From Falciphora oryzae (taxonomy: Eukaryota > Ascomycota > Sordariomycetes > Magnaporthales > Magnaporthaceae): a stretch of DNA of 64,000 nt. The stretch is from the NCBI GenBank assembly GCA_000733355.1, contig JNVV01000002.1, forward strand, positions 1,041,626 through 1,105,625, given 5' to 3'. A model generated the notes under the pieces. It was not told where the DNA came from. It ran no database searches and worked only from the letters and a program-made list of their open reading frames with translations. The translations under genes and the position numbers were made by a program. Positions 1 through 8,230 of this stretch are shown here, in pieces (position 1 is the stretch's first letter; each line of letters opens with the position of its first letter).

Positions 1-859
1 CGGTTTCAAGGCCGCATCGGGGCTCCGGGTGGGGGAGCCGGGCGGCGCAGGCCGAGGGTGGACAGGGGCCTCGTCGGGCGTCGGGAGAGAAGTCAGCCAC
101 ACACCCACGCTCGAAAATATTGGATAGGTACGTGGCTTCGGTCCGCCTTTGCATATGTGCTGTGCCGCCCACTCGCTCTGGTTTTGGCATGGCACCCATG
201 TACTGTACTTCATTGGGGACCAACCAACCAGCTTGCATGGAGGTATCTTTGGAAAGCAAGGGCGTAGGGGGAGGATCGGCAAGGGAGGAGGCGGGAGCAG
301 GGAAGATGATGGGAAGCAGACTGTCCAGCCTTCTCACTGCGGAGAACGCGCGTTTTACTGACGCAGCGAGCGGCGCCTCTCGGCGCATGTTGGCCACACT
401 CCCCCGCCCAGCTATCGCGCATCAGGGTCCGGGCTTTGCGTGATGCGCAGGGTAGGAGGGAGTGACGATATCCATGGGGGAAGCAGGTAAGAAGGGGCCC
501 AGCGTAGCAGGGCGTGCGGTGTGGGCTTTCCTTGTTGAAAAGGGGTGCCTCGGGACGCTCGGCAGAGGCTTTTGTGGGCGTGCTTGGTGTTCTTGGTATT
601 CTTGGTAAACGTTGAATCTTCCGAGCCAAGCTCAGTCCAACAAGGAGTCGATTACATACTTTTATTGTTAAACTATCTCGATATTTCTTGTGAGTATATC
701 GCAGTGAACAAAAGCCATCTATGAGCTCCAGTGCTGTATACCAGCAGATGGTAGCATTCTTATCAGCATCTTCACCATGCCACCTCGGCTTCACTAACAG
801 AGAGAGACTTGGGGTATAAGTCTCTCCCAGGGCAAGACATTAGAACACGCGTACTCAAA
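1..859. other. left-edge intergenic DNA
   Basis: No reading frame here has recognisable protein character. The longest open frame (210-794, minus strand) has the irregular Arg/Ser/Cys-rich composition of chance ORFs in GC-rich DNA. The right part presumably carries the promoter of the Dabb gene that starts at 860. Confidence 0.6.
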
Positions 860-1293
860 ATGGCCACCCCACGAATCCACCGCGTGACGCTGTTCAAGCT
901 GCCAGACCCTGAAGCGCAGCAGAGGCTCCTGGACGCCTACGAGATGCTGGGGAGGGACCAGTCCAAGGTATGTACGGCTCTTGCGATTCGACATATCCGG
1001 CTTTCCTTGATCACGGCCCATATGTAATCTAACCTCACCCACACCCGGTGCAAAACAAATAGAACGGCAAGCCGTATCTGCTTTACCTCTGCGCCGGGGC
1101 GGCGACCAACCCGGACATGCGGGCGCAGGGCTTCACGGTGGCGGCCAAGACCGAGTTCGCGAGCGAGGAGGACGTCCTGTTCTACGACGAGCAGTGCGCG
1201 GCGCACGGGGCGCTCAAGAAGATGTCGATGACGCTGGGCCTGGCCGAGAAGCCGGTGACCATGTCTTTTAGCGGCGCTCCTTTGATATCGTGA
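860..1293 (+). CDS. stress-responsive Dabb (dimeric alpha/beta barrel) domain protein
   Basis: Two exons, 860-967 and 1063-1293, give 112 aa. The intron is in phase 0 with a GTATGT donor and an AATAG acceptor. The protein opens with MATPRIHRVTLFKLPD and has the ferredoxin-like pattern of the Dabb family: an HRVTLFKL first strand, a helix ending in a glutamine/lysine turn, then a central strand PYLLYLCAGAA and a closing strand ending MSFSGAPL. Dabb proteins are small homodimers, induced by stress in plants and fungi, and some act as cyclases or cofactor-free oxygenases. No catalytic residue can be assigned here. The ATG at 860 is preferred because the frame upstream is open only through a non-ATG codon and the family motif begins immediately after it. 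Start and splice sites are fairly secure; the exact role is unknown. Confidence 0.82.
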
Positions 1294-1634
1294 GCTGGGA
1301 GAAGCCATTTTTGGCAGTCGACAGAAAAAAGCGTATCCCCATAGCGACGCGAGTGTCAATGTCAATTACCCACACAGGCAGGCACATTGGAGTCGTATGT
1401 AGATTGGACGTAGGCAGGAACCAACAGACACTGCGCGCATTGCTGCCTGGGACCGCCCCACTCTGAGTCTTGCGATGCTGTCGTGGAAGAAGCGGGAAGA
1501 CCTGAACAGCTCGCACTTTTGAGCGTACCGAACGCATCCCATATAAATCGTACCATTCTGTTGTTTTCAAAGCGTCCGCCCGGTCAATCTCTTCTTTTGC
1601 TGAGCCAGTACCTGTCCGCCCCCCTACTCCCACA
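1294..1634. other. intergenic spacer
   Basis: This 341-bp spacer lies between two genes on the plus strand. I see no RNA gene or repeat in it. It should hold the 3' end of the Dabb gene and the promoter of the gene starting at 1635. Confidence 0.5.
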
Positions 1635-2496
1635 ATGTATGTCACGGCAACCCTCACCGACGGCTACGAGGACGTCCTCGACCCCAAGCATCGCAACATC
1701 TACTTTGAAGGAATGCAGAGCCTAGTCGTCTATTTCCTTCGCCAGGGATGGACCAGCAAGGTCTCGGACGAGAAGCTGCGGGCCGTCGGCGTGGAGCAGG
1801 CCTACGAGGGCTGGGTGAAAAACGACTTCCAAAACTCGGGCGTCGTGACGGAGAGGGTCTCGCCCAACGCCGACGTCGCCGGGCTGGAGCGCAACCCGGA
1901 CAAGGACGATGTCGATACCGAGTGGAGGAAACACTTGATCAAACAGTGTAAGTGGATGCGGCACGGGCTGTTGGGCCTTGTTTATTTCGCTCGCTGACCA
2001 CGCCGTCGCCCTAGACATGCACCTCTACTACGACATTGGCAACATGATACATGAGGTCAACTGCCGCATGGGCCACTACCACCCGCCCGCCCACGACTCG
2101 TGGGTCCTGAACTACCCGCCCGCCGGGAGCCCCACCCGGAGCGTCGTCAAGCGCTGGGACCAGAACGTGCTCATCCTGCCGGCCTTCCTGGACAAGGGCG
2201 CCGCCATCACGGCGTCCAGGGTCGTCGACACAGAGACGGAGCCCGCTGCCGCTCCCAGCGAGGAGGGCCTGCAGGAGGTGGTCAGCGTCGAGATGGGTCG
2301 CTTTACCGAAAATTTAGACGCGGCCTGGTTCGTCAAGGCCGGGATGGATGTCAAGTTCGAGATTGACGTGGAGGACGGAGACGGCGAGACATCACAGAGG
2401 GTCGGCGTCGCGGCCGTCTTTGCCGTCGGGCCTCTCTGTGTCGATTCCCACGGCGAGCAGTCTTGTTGCAACCACGAGGTTTTGGGGGCTGAGTAG
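1635..2496 (+). CDS. conserved-looking hypothetical protein, 264 aa
   Basis: Two exons, 1635-1947 and 2015-2496, separated by a 67-nt intron (GTAAGT donor, CCCTAG acceptor, phase 1). The ATG sits in a good context (CACAATG). The N-terminal exon has alternating hydrophobic and charged segments, including VVYFLRQGW and an EWRKHLIKQ helix. The second exon begins YMHLYYDIGNMIHEVNCRMG, continues through a Pro-rich stretch and an aromatic VLILPAFLD segment, and ends in an acidic strand-rich part (VKFEIDVEDGDG, then VGVAAVFAVGPL). No signal peptide or membrane segment is visible. I do not recognise the family. Steady codon use and clean splicing argue for a real soluble protein. It lies 341 bp downstream of the Dabb gene on the same strand, but that does not define a function. 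Confidence 0.7.
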
Positions 2497-2683
2497 GCGG
2501 ACGGTCACTGAGGGGGCATGCTGCTGTGCTACCTTGTCAGGGGTTAAAACACCAATAGCCTAGCCCCCCTTCCCCTCCCCACACCACCACTGCCACCCAC
2601 ACAGACTCCCAAACTCCGGGGCAAAAAGGAGTCATAAGGTTACTCCGGAGCTACATCTTGCAACCAAGTCCAGGCGATAACCA

Positions 2684-2778
2684 TCCGATATGGTGTAGTG
2701 GCTAACATCCGACGCTCTCATGTGAGGCCTCCCTCCTGAGTCTCCGTCGAGCCCGGGGTTCGATTCCCCGTATCGGAG
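2684..2778 (+). tRNA. tRNA-Glu (anticodon CTC) with 23-nt intron
   Basis: The acceptor arms TCCGATA and TATCGGA pair perfectly, followed by discriminator G at 2778. The D-arm is GGTGTAGTGGCTAACATC and the T-arm is the canonical GGGGTTCGATTCCCC. The anticodon stem CGACG (2710-2714) pairs with CGTCG (2745-2749). The loop reads CTCTCA, then C after removal of an intron at 2721-2743, giving anticodon CTC at 2717-2719. The intron lies directly after position 37, the standard site for nuclear tRNA introns. Internal Pol III A and B boxes are present. No T-run separates it from the next tRNA, so it is probably co-transcribed with it. Confidence 0.95.
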
Positions 2779-2783
2779 CCATC

Positions 2784-2856
2784 GCCCGGTTAGCTCAATC
2801 GGTAGAGCGTGAGACTCTTAATCTCAAGGTTGCGGGTTCGACCCCCGCATCGGGCT
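2784..2856 (+). tRNA. tRNA-Lys (anticodon CTT), intronless
   Basis: A 73-nt cloverleaf. The acceptor arm GCCCGGT pairs with ATCGGGC with one G-T pair. The D-arm contains TAGCTCAATCGGTAGAGC, the anticodon stem TGAGA/TCTCA encloses loop CTCTTAA (anticodon CTT at 2817-2819), and the T-arm is GCGGGTTCGACCCCCGC. It starts only 5 nt after the end of tRNA-Glu. Lysine identity follows from the CTT anticodon. Confidence 0.96.
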
Positions 2857-2906
2857 CAATTCCCGATGCGCCTGTGATACACGGGTACATCAACCTCTCA
2901 TATATA

Positions 2907-2913
2907 TTTTTTT
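2907..2913 (+). terminator. probable RNA polymerase III terminator (T7)
   Basis: This run of seven T residues is the first run of at least four T on the plus strand after tRNA-Lys, 50 nt beyond the end of that tRNA. Nothing similar lies between the two tRNAs, so both are expected on one primary transcript with a 3' trailer of about 50 nt. Assignment rests on the known Pol III rule, not on expression data. Confidence 0.6.
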
Positions 2914-3469
2914 CCTCGCTTTAATTTTCAATGTTCGTCGGCGGCATCTGGAATAGTGATTGCGCTATAAAGGAGAATTTACTTTATTCTTTTCGTGGTT
3001 AATACGAAGCTATTCACACCTGCCGCTGAGATAGAGGATGGATTGCCATGGCGATGTGATGATGTATGTACGGTATGTACGCTGCTAGATGCTGTTTGGG
3101 CGCTGGTATAAACAGCTCAATACCAGGCCTCTATTCATGCCCCTTGTCCCCGTTCCCGATGCGCTTGTGGACACAAGCAAGTCGACCATCCCTGTTGCGT
3201 TTTTCTTTGTCAGTTTTGCTAGTTTCATGACGACCGGCGAAACATGTTGCATACCCTTCCTTCCTTTTTACCTCGAAATGACTTGCTAATGGCCGTGAAT
3301 ACCCGATGGCGGGGTTATTACCCGCGGGAACGTGTTTTAGACTCGCTGACATCATTAGCGTGTAAAAGCAGCTGAGCCCGCCGGGTAGTGAATTGAAGAC
3401 GGGCAACTCTGCGGCTATCTCGATCGAGTATTGCAGTGCCACGAGAGTCCCAGTAATATCGCTATAAAA
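2914..3469. other. intergenic spacer
   Basis: Moderately AT-rich spacer upstream of the quinolinate phosphoribosyltransferase gene. A 66-codon ATG-started frame at 3089-3289 has no recognisable features and I do not call it. The segment just before the start (ATCGCTATAAAAATG) is A-rich. Confidence 0.5.
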
Positions 3470-4446
3470 ATGACCTCCACCCTAGAGATCCAGGGCAACC
3501 CCGCCCACCTCCTCCCGCCGTCGTGGAAGATGCAGATCACGGCGTGGCTGGCCGAGGACACGCCCTCGTTCGACATTGGCGGGTTCGTGGTGGGCGAGAA
3601 GGACAGCACGGCGACGCTGCTGTGCAAGGCCGAGGGCTTCCTGGCGGGCGCGCCGTTTGTCGACGAGGTCTTCAAGCAGTGCGGATGCACCATCAAGTGG
3701 CGCTTCATCGAGGGCGCCCACCTCGACCCGCGCGGGCCGGGAGGCGACGGCGACGGGCGGCTCGAGGTGGCGACGGTGTCGGGCCCCGTGCGTGGCATCC
3801 TGCTGGGCGAGCGCGTGGCCCTCAACATCCTGGCGCGCTGCTCCGGGATAGCCACGGCGTCGCGGCGGCTCGTCGAGGCGATGCGGCGCGCCGGGTTCCG
3901 GGGCCGCGTGGCGGGGACGCGCAAGACCACGCCCGGGTTCCGGCTGGTGGAGAAGTACGGCATGCTGGTGGGCGGGGCCGACATGCACCGCGTGGACCTG
4001 AGCAGCATGGTCATGCTCAAGGACAACCACGTCTGGAGCCGGGGGTCGATCCGGGACGCGGTGGGCGCCGCGCGGGCCGCGGCGGGGTTCAGCCTCAAGG
4101 TCGAGGTCGAGGTGCAGAGCGAGGCCGAGGCCGACGAGGCCATCGGGGCCGGCGCCGACGTAGTCATGCTCGACAACTTCTCGCCCGACGGCGTCAAGGT
4201 TGCCGCGCAGAGCATCAGGGAGCGTTGGAAGGGGAAGAGGGAGTTCCTGCTCGAGGTGTCGGGCGGCCTGACGCCGGCGAATGCTGCTGCGTACTCGTGC
4301 GAGCGTGAGTGTCTTTTTGGTGTCTGTCTCTTTGATGGCATGGCCGATTACTTACCCTCATCTGCACAGATATCGACATCATGTCGACGAGCTCGATCCA
4401 CCAGGGAGTCCCCCACATCGACTTTTCCCTCAAAATAGATCATTGA
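3470..4446 (+). CDS. BNA6: nicotinate-nucleotide pyrophosphorylase (quinolinate phosphoribosyltransferase)
   Basis: Converts quinolinate and PRPP to nicotinic acid mononucleotide, the entry of the kynurenine route into NAD. Exon 1 is 3470-4304 and exon 2 is 4370-4446; the 65-nt intron has a GTGAGT donor and GCACAG acceptor in phase 1. The 303-aa product matches the usual length of about 290-300 aa. Diagnostic motifs in order: [15 protein letters not shown], the PRPP/substrate motif [16 protein letters not shown] near residue 148, [38 protein letters not shown], and the C-terminal phosphate-binding segment [13 protein letters not shown] encoded partly by exon 2. The ATG at 3470 was chosen because the open frame upstream reaches only a TTG. 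It is a single gene; no other NAD-pathway gene lies beside it. Confidence 0.96.
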
Positions 4447-4780
4447 TAGGGGTTGGTGTATCAAATTCTGTCACTAGTGCGTTGTAGTGTAGAACGTGAC
4501 GCAAGGCTCCCTTGTGTCTCTGTGAGACTCGACGGTCTCACCTGGACGGAGGCGGAGAAGGCAAGAAAAGAAAGGTCATGTATGTATATGTACGTCTAGG
4601 TAGCTCTTGGCTCTCGCCGAAGAAAACAAAGCAGAAGTGGTAAACGCCAACCATCAGCCCTATCCTCTCATGCCATTCCAACACATGTTTCGTAATCGCG
4701 TCCAAGTAGGTCCGGCTGTCTAGTATCTCTGAAGCGGGAGTAATCTATCCACCCTCTCGACAACCCAACAAATCCTCCCA
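4447..4780. other. convergent 3' intergenic region
   Basis: This 334-bp gap between convergent genes (BNA6 on plus, Mpv17-like on minus) should hold both 3' UTRs and polyadenylation signals. No other feature is visible. Confidence 0.5.
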
Positions 4781-5594
4781 TTAATGACCCGCGGCAAACA
4801 TGCTCACGTAAACGCCCCAGCCCACGCCCGCCAGGCCGCCGACGAGGTTCCTCGTCGCCACCGTCTTGACAAAGGCAAAGTTGACCAGGCTAACAAGCGG
4901 CCACAGGCGCCAGCTCGCAATCAGCAGCGGCATGAACTCGGCCGCCGCCTTGGCCCAGACGTCGTCCCAGCGCACGGCCGAGTAGTCGATCGCCTTGCTC
5001 GGGCCCCCGGCCAGGAAGGCGAAGCTGTCGGCGGCGGACCGCGGGCGGTGCGCCATGGCGGCCTGGACCGAGTGCAGGAACACGCTGAACATGACCGTGT
5101 TGAGCGCCGCGCCCACCGTCTGGTCCAGCACGAGCTTGGCGACCGTGTTGCCGACGTTGAGCTTGGCGGGCGGCGCAGACGGTGCAACAGGCTCGACGAG
5201 CTTGCCCTTGCGCGGCTTGCGGTCGAGCGGCTTGTCGTCGCCCGCGGCCGCCGAGGCGATGGCATCCCGGGTCGGCACCACTTTTGTAGGCGCTTCCGGG
5301 GACGATGACGTGCTGCTGCTCGGGAAGCTCTGCTCGAGCAGCTCCTGCCACAAGAAGTTTGGCGGCGTACTGACGACGGCGTAGAGGGCGAACTGGAACA
5401 GCGGCACCCAGTCTAGCACGAGCGGTTCCTAGATGTTCAGGGGTCTTAGTATCATGTGCACATTCAAGAGGGTACTAGATAGAAGGAGGGTCTGGTACGT
5501 TGTTTTTGTAGGCCCCGAGCGCCTGCGCGATCAGGTTGGATGTGGCGGCCAGCACGGTGGACTGGATGGTTGCTATTACTATAGGGGAGGGCAT
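4781..5594 (-). CDS. Mpv17/PMP22 family membrane protein
   Basis: Two exons on the minus strand: 5594-5499 (32 codons beginning MPSPIVIATIQSTVLAATSN) and 5428-4781. The 70-nt intron has a GTACCA donor and CATCTAG acceptor in phase 0. The first exon supplies the family N-terminus (LIAQALGAY). The second carries DWVPLFQFALYAVVSTPPNF, then DQTVGAALNTVMFS and the C-terminal signature SWRLWPLVSLVNF followed by RNLVGGLAGVGWGVYVS. Four hydrophobic segments are expected. The 247-aa length exceeds typical Mpv17 (about 180 aa) because a Ser/Pro/Lys-rich linker separates segments one and two. Family members sit in the mitochondrial inner membrane or in peroxisomes and probably form channels; which of the two this is cannot be decided from sequence. 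Confidence 0.88.
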
Positions 5595-6570
5595 CTTGGC
5601 TGTATAAAATGGGCATAAAAGTTTGCACGGTGCTGTGTGCTGGATTGAATCCACAGAGACTGAGATGAATTCTGAGCGTGATTTAATCCTAGGAACTGGA
5701 AAAGCAAGGGTTTAAAATGGCACGGTACGGTGTAGGATGCGACAAGGGACAGAGAAATAAAGGTGATGAAGACACCTGGACGGAAAAAAATGATGCTAGC
5801 GAGGTTGGCGCTTTCCTGCTGCGTTAACTAGATTCAGCGTTAGGCATGGAGATAAGTTGGGCAGTCGCATTGGATACTTGGCAGGCTGGCTAAGGCGAGG
5901 GGGAGACGGCACAGCGGACAGCCTGTGTGCGCTGGCCGAGTGGAAAAATAATAATGATAATATATATATTAAAAAAAAAAAAAAATAACGATTAAACTGC
6001 TCGCTGGGTTAAACAAGAGACTCATTAGGGTGCGGCGGGCCGCGATGTCGGAGGCCGACGGACCTGGGGCGGTCGGCAGCGGGCACCTCCCTATGGCACC
6101 AGCGGCCCTTGGCCCCACCAGCGCAAGCCGGAGCGAATGGAAGCAGCACGGTGCTCTAATTGCATCTTCTAACACTTCAGTTCCAAGAAAAAGCTATTGT
6201 ATAACAAGGCGCCGCCCAGTCTCGCTCCCAGCCCATTACAGCAAATAAGAGACCAAAAAAGAAGAAGAAGAAGAAAAGACGGCGGTTTGGGCAGCAGTCG
6301 TCTCTTGTCTGAATGCCCCGTGTAATGTTACTTCTAGCCACAACCCCCTCGGCCATGAATAGGGGTAGACTGGCCAGAAACATGTCCACGCATCATACAA
6401 GCGATCCCAAAGCACGAGCTGATATCTTCCTCCACCGCCGTCACCTCACCACTCCCGTATCCTCGGATTCAGGACCGCGACTTGATCCCGGTCGAGCCGT
6501 CCGAATGCCCTCATTCATGACTGTCCAAGACAGATTTCCTTTCACCATAGCGCCTTCATCCGTGCGCCTC
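5595..6570. other. intergenic region with A-run and GAA repeat
   Basis: Almost 1 kb without a supported gene. It holds an AT-rich patch with a run of about 15 A around 5971-5985 and a short GAA repeat around 6261-6275. It includes the promoter of the Mpv17-like gene (minus) and the 3' end of YIF1 (minus). Confidence 0.5.
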
Positions 6571-7708
6571 TCAAGGTCTTGACAGAATCCACATGAAGAT
6601 GAACTGGACAACGTACGAGTAGAAGAACAGGAACTGCGTGCGCTGGTTCCTCTTGGCCCGCGTATCCGTCTGCATCCTGCTGTCACCTGAGTTTTCGGGA
6701 AGGAGAACGTACTTGAGTGACCTCATCTGCTGCGTGTCAGTGCTTGTCAAGAAGATGGGAGCCCCGGCCTTTTCTTTCCCACATGTACTAACCAAGAAGA
6801 GCGAGTTGGCCAGGAACGCATAGATAAAGACACCCCATCCGGTCCAGCCGCCGGTGCCCTTGCCAGCATTCACAATCTCGGCGACCGCGACGGTGACGAT
6901 GACGCCGACAAACTTGTAGCCCGAGTAGGCGACCAGGTCCAGGAGCTGTGAGTTGTTGGAGATGTTCATGATGTAGCAGCCCAGCTTGAGGATCAGGATC
7001 TCGACAGCCACCACGATCAGCGCCGTCCCCGCCGTGGCGCCCAGCAGCTCGGGCTGGAACTGGCCGCGGAGCCCTGCGAGGGCGGTCGAGAGGAGGATGT
7101 AGGTGACGAGCGACATGACGGGGATGTACATGTCCGGGCTGTTGACGTCGTCGCGCGGCGGCAGGTACCAGCCCTCCTGGCCGCTGGGGCCCATGGCCTG
7201 CTTGCGTGACCACGGCTTGTGCCTCCAGGGGAAGAGGACGAGGTACAGCTTGTTTATTACGTACGAGTTGGTGACGTTGAAGTAGTGCTTGAGCGCGAGG
7301 ACGTTGAAGTATCGGTTTATCTGTGGTTGCAGGATTGTTTGCGCACTTTAGTATCCGCTTCGCTCCAAGTTTGCTTCTCGCTCAGGCCGCTCCTCAACTC
7401 AAGTCACCTACATTTTGATCAATCAGCTCCTGGCCCTGCTTGAAAGCTGTCTGGCCAAAGTGCGCCGCCACCTGCGCGGCCGGGTCGTTCATGAACTGGC
7501 CGTACTGGCCAAACATGTTCTGGGGGCCGGCGCCCCCGCCCTGCTGCTGCTGCTGTTGGGGATAGGGGCTGCTGCCGTAGCTGCCGTGTTGCGACGCCGA
7601 CGAGCCTGCGGGCGGCGGCGGTGACCTGAGCTGCGGCACCGTTGAGACATGCTGGGGCACCGGGTGGTGTAAAGGGGGCGACTGCCCGTAGGATTGTGGC
7701 CGCTGCAT
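6571..7708 (-). CDS. YIF1: YIF1 family ER-Golgi transport protein
   Basis: YIF1 is a multi-span protein that pairs with YIP1 and acts in ER-to-Golgi vesicle transport with Ypt Rab GTPases. Three exons: 7708-7412, 7320-6793 and 6726-6571; introns of 91 nt (GTAGGT...CACAG) and 66 nt (GTTAGT...GCAGCAG), both phase 0; 326 aa. The N-terminal 60 residues are Pro/Gln/Ser-rich and cytosolic. They are followed by the conserved GQELIDQNINRYFNVLALKH and NKLYLVLFPWRHKPWSR segments, then PPRDDVNSPDMYIPVMS leading into five predicted membrane helices. The C-terminus MRSLKYVLLPE...QFLFFYSYVVQFIFMWIL is typical. The 66-nt intron lacks an in-frame stop, so an unspliced message would remain open. The gene is divergent from the SRP receptor gene. 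Confidence 0.95.
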
Positions 7709-8230
7709 CGTTGGCTGTGCGCGTGTGTTTGGATTGCGTGGTCTGGGAGCGTTCGGCTGCTCGATCGGGATTCTGGGAGACGGTCGGGAGGAGAAGGACG
7801 AGGGGAAATATCAGCTGGGAATCGGCAGATGTAGCTGCTGCCTCGTCGCTCCAGATGAATCGCAAATGCCTTGTGTATGCTGGCCTTTGGTGGCGGGCGC
7901 AAGCTGTTCCTTCAAGAGCTTACAAGGTGTCGGATTGGACTGGCTGGGCGCCGTCTGCGCTGAGGCTGCTGGAGTGTGGCCCCTGCCTGGCCGTCTGTGC
8001 CACTTTCATTGCGCCAGCGCCAGCCACGTCGGCCTATCACATGTGGCCACAGTGACATCCTCACGCATTGTGGGGCAAGGTGTGCTCGATAAGCCTTTAT
8101 CGAGGCCGCCTGTCCCAGGAACCAGGTCAGGTCACATCAGAGTCCAGAGAGTCGCAATGGGAGCATGCATCAGCAGGTGGACACCCGTCCTGTAGCCGAC
8201 GACGACCACAACCACATCTAGTCTACCACG
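7709..8230. promoter_or_regulatory. shared divergent promoter of YIF1 and SRP101
   Basis: A 522-bp region separates the two divergent starts, both secretory-pathway genes, so co-regulation is possible. An 8-bp perfect inverted repeat with a 4-nt loop (CTCGATAA GCCT TTATCGAG) lies at 8085-8104, about 130 bp upstream of the SRP receptor start. No TATA box is evident. The regulatory role is inferred from position only. Confidence 0.4.

Noticed and set aside
3089..3289. 66-codon frame upstream of BNA6
   Set aside because: No domain and no supporting signal; probably chance.
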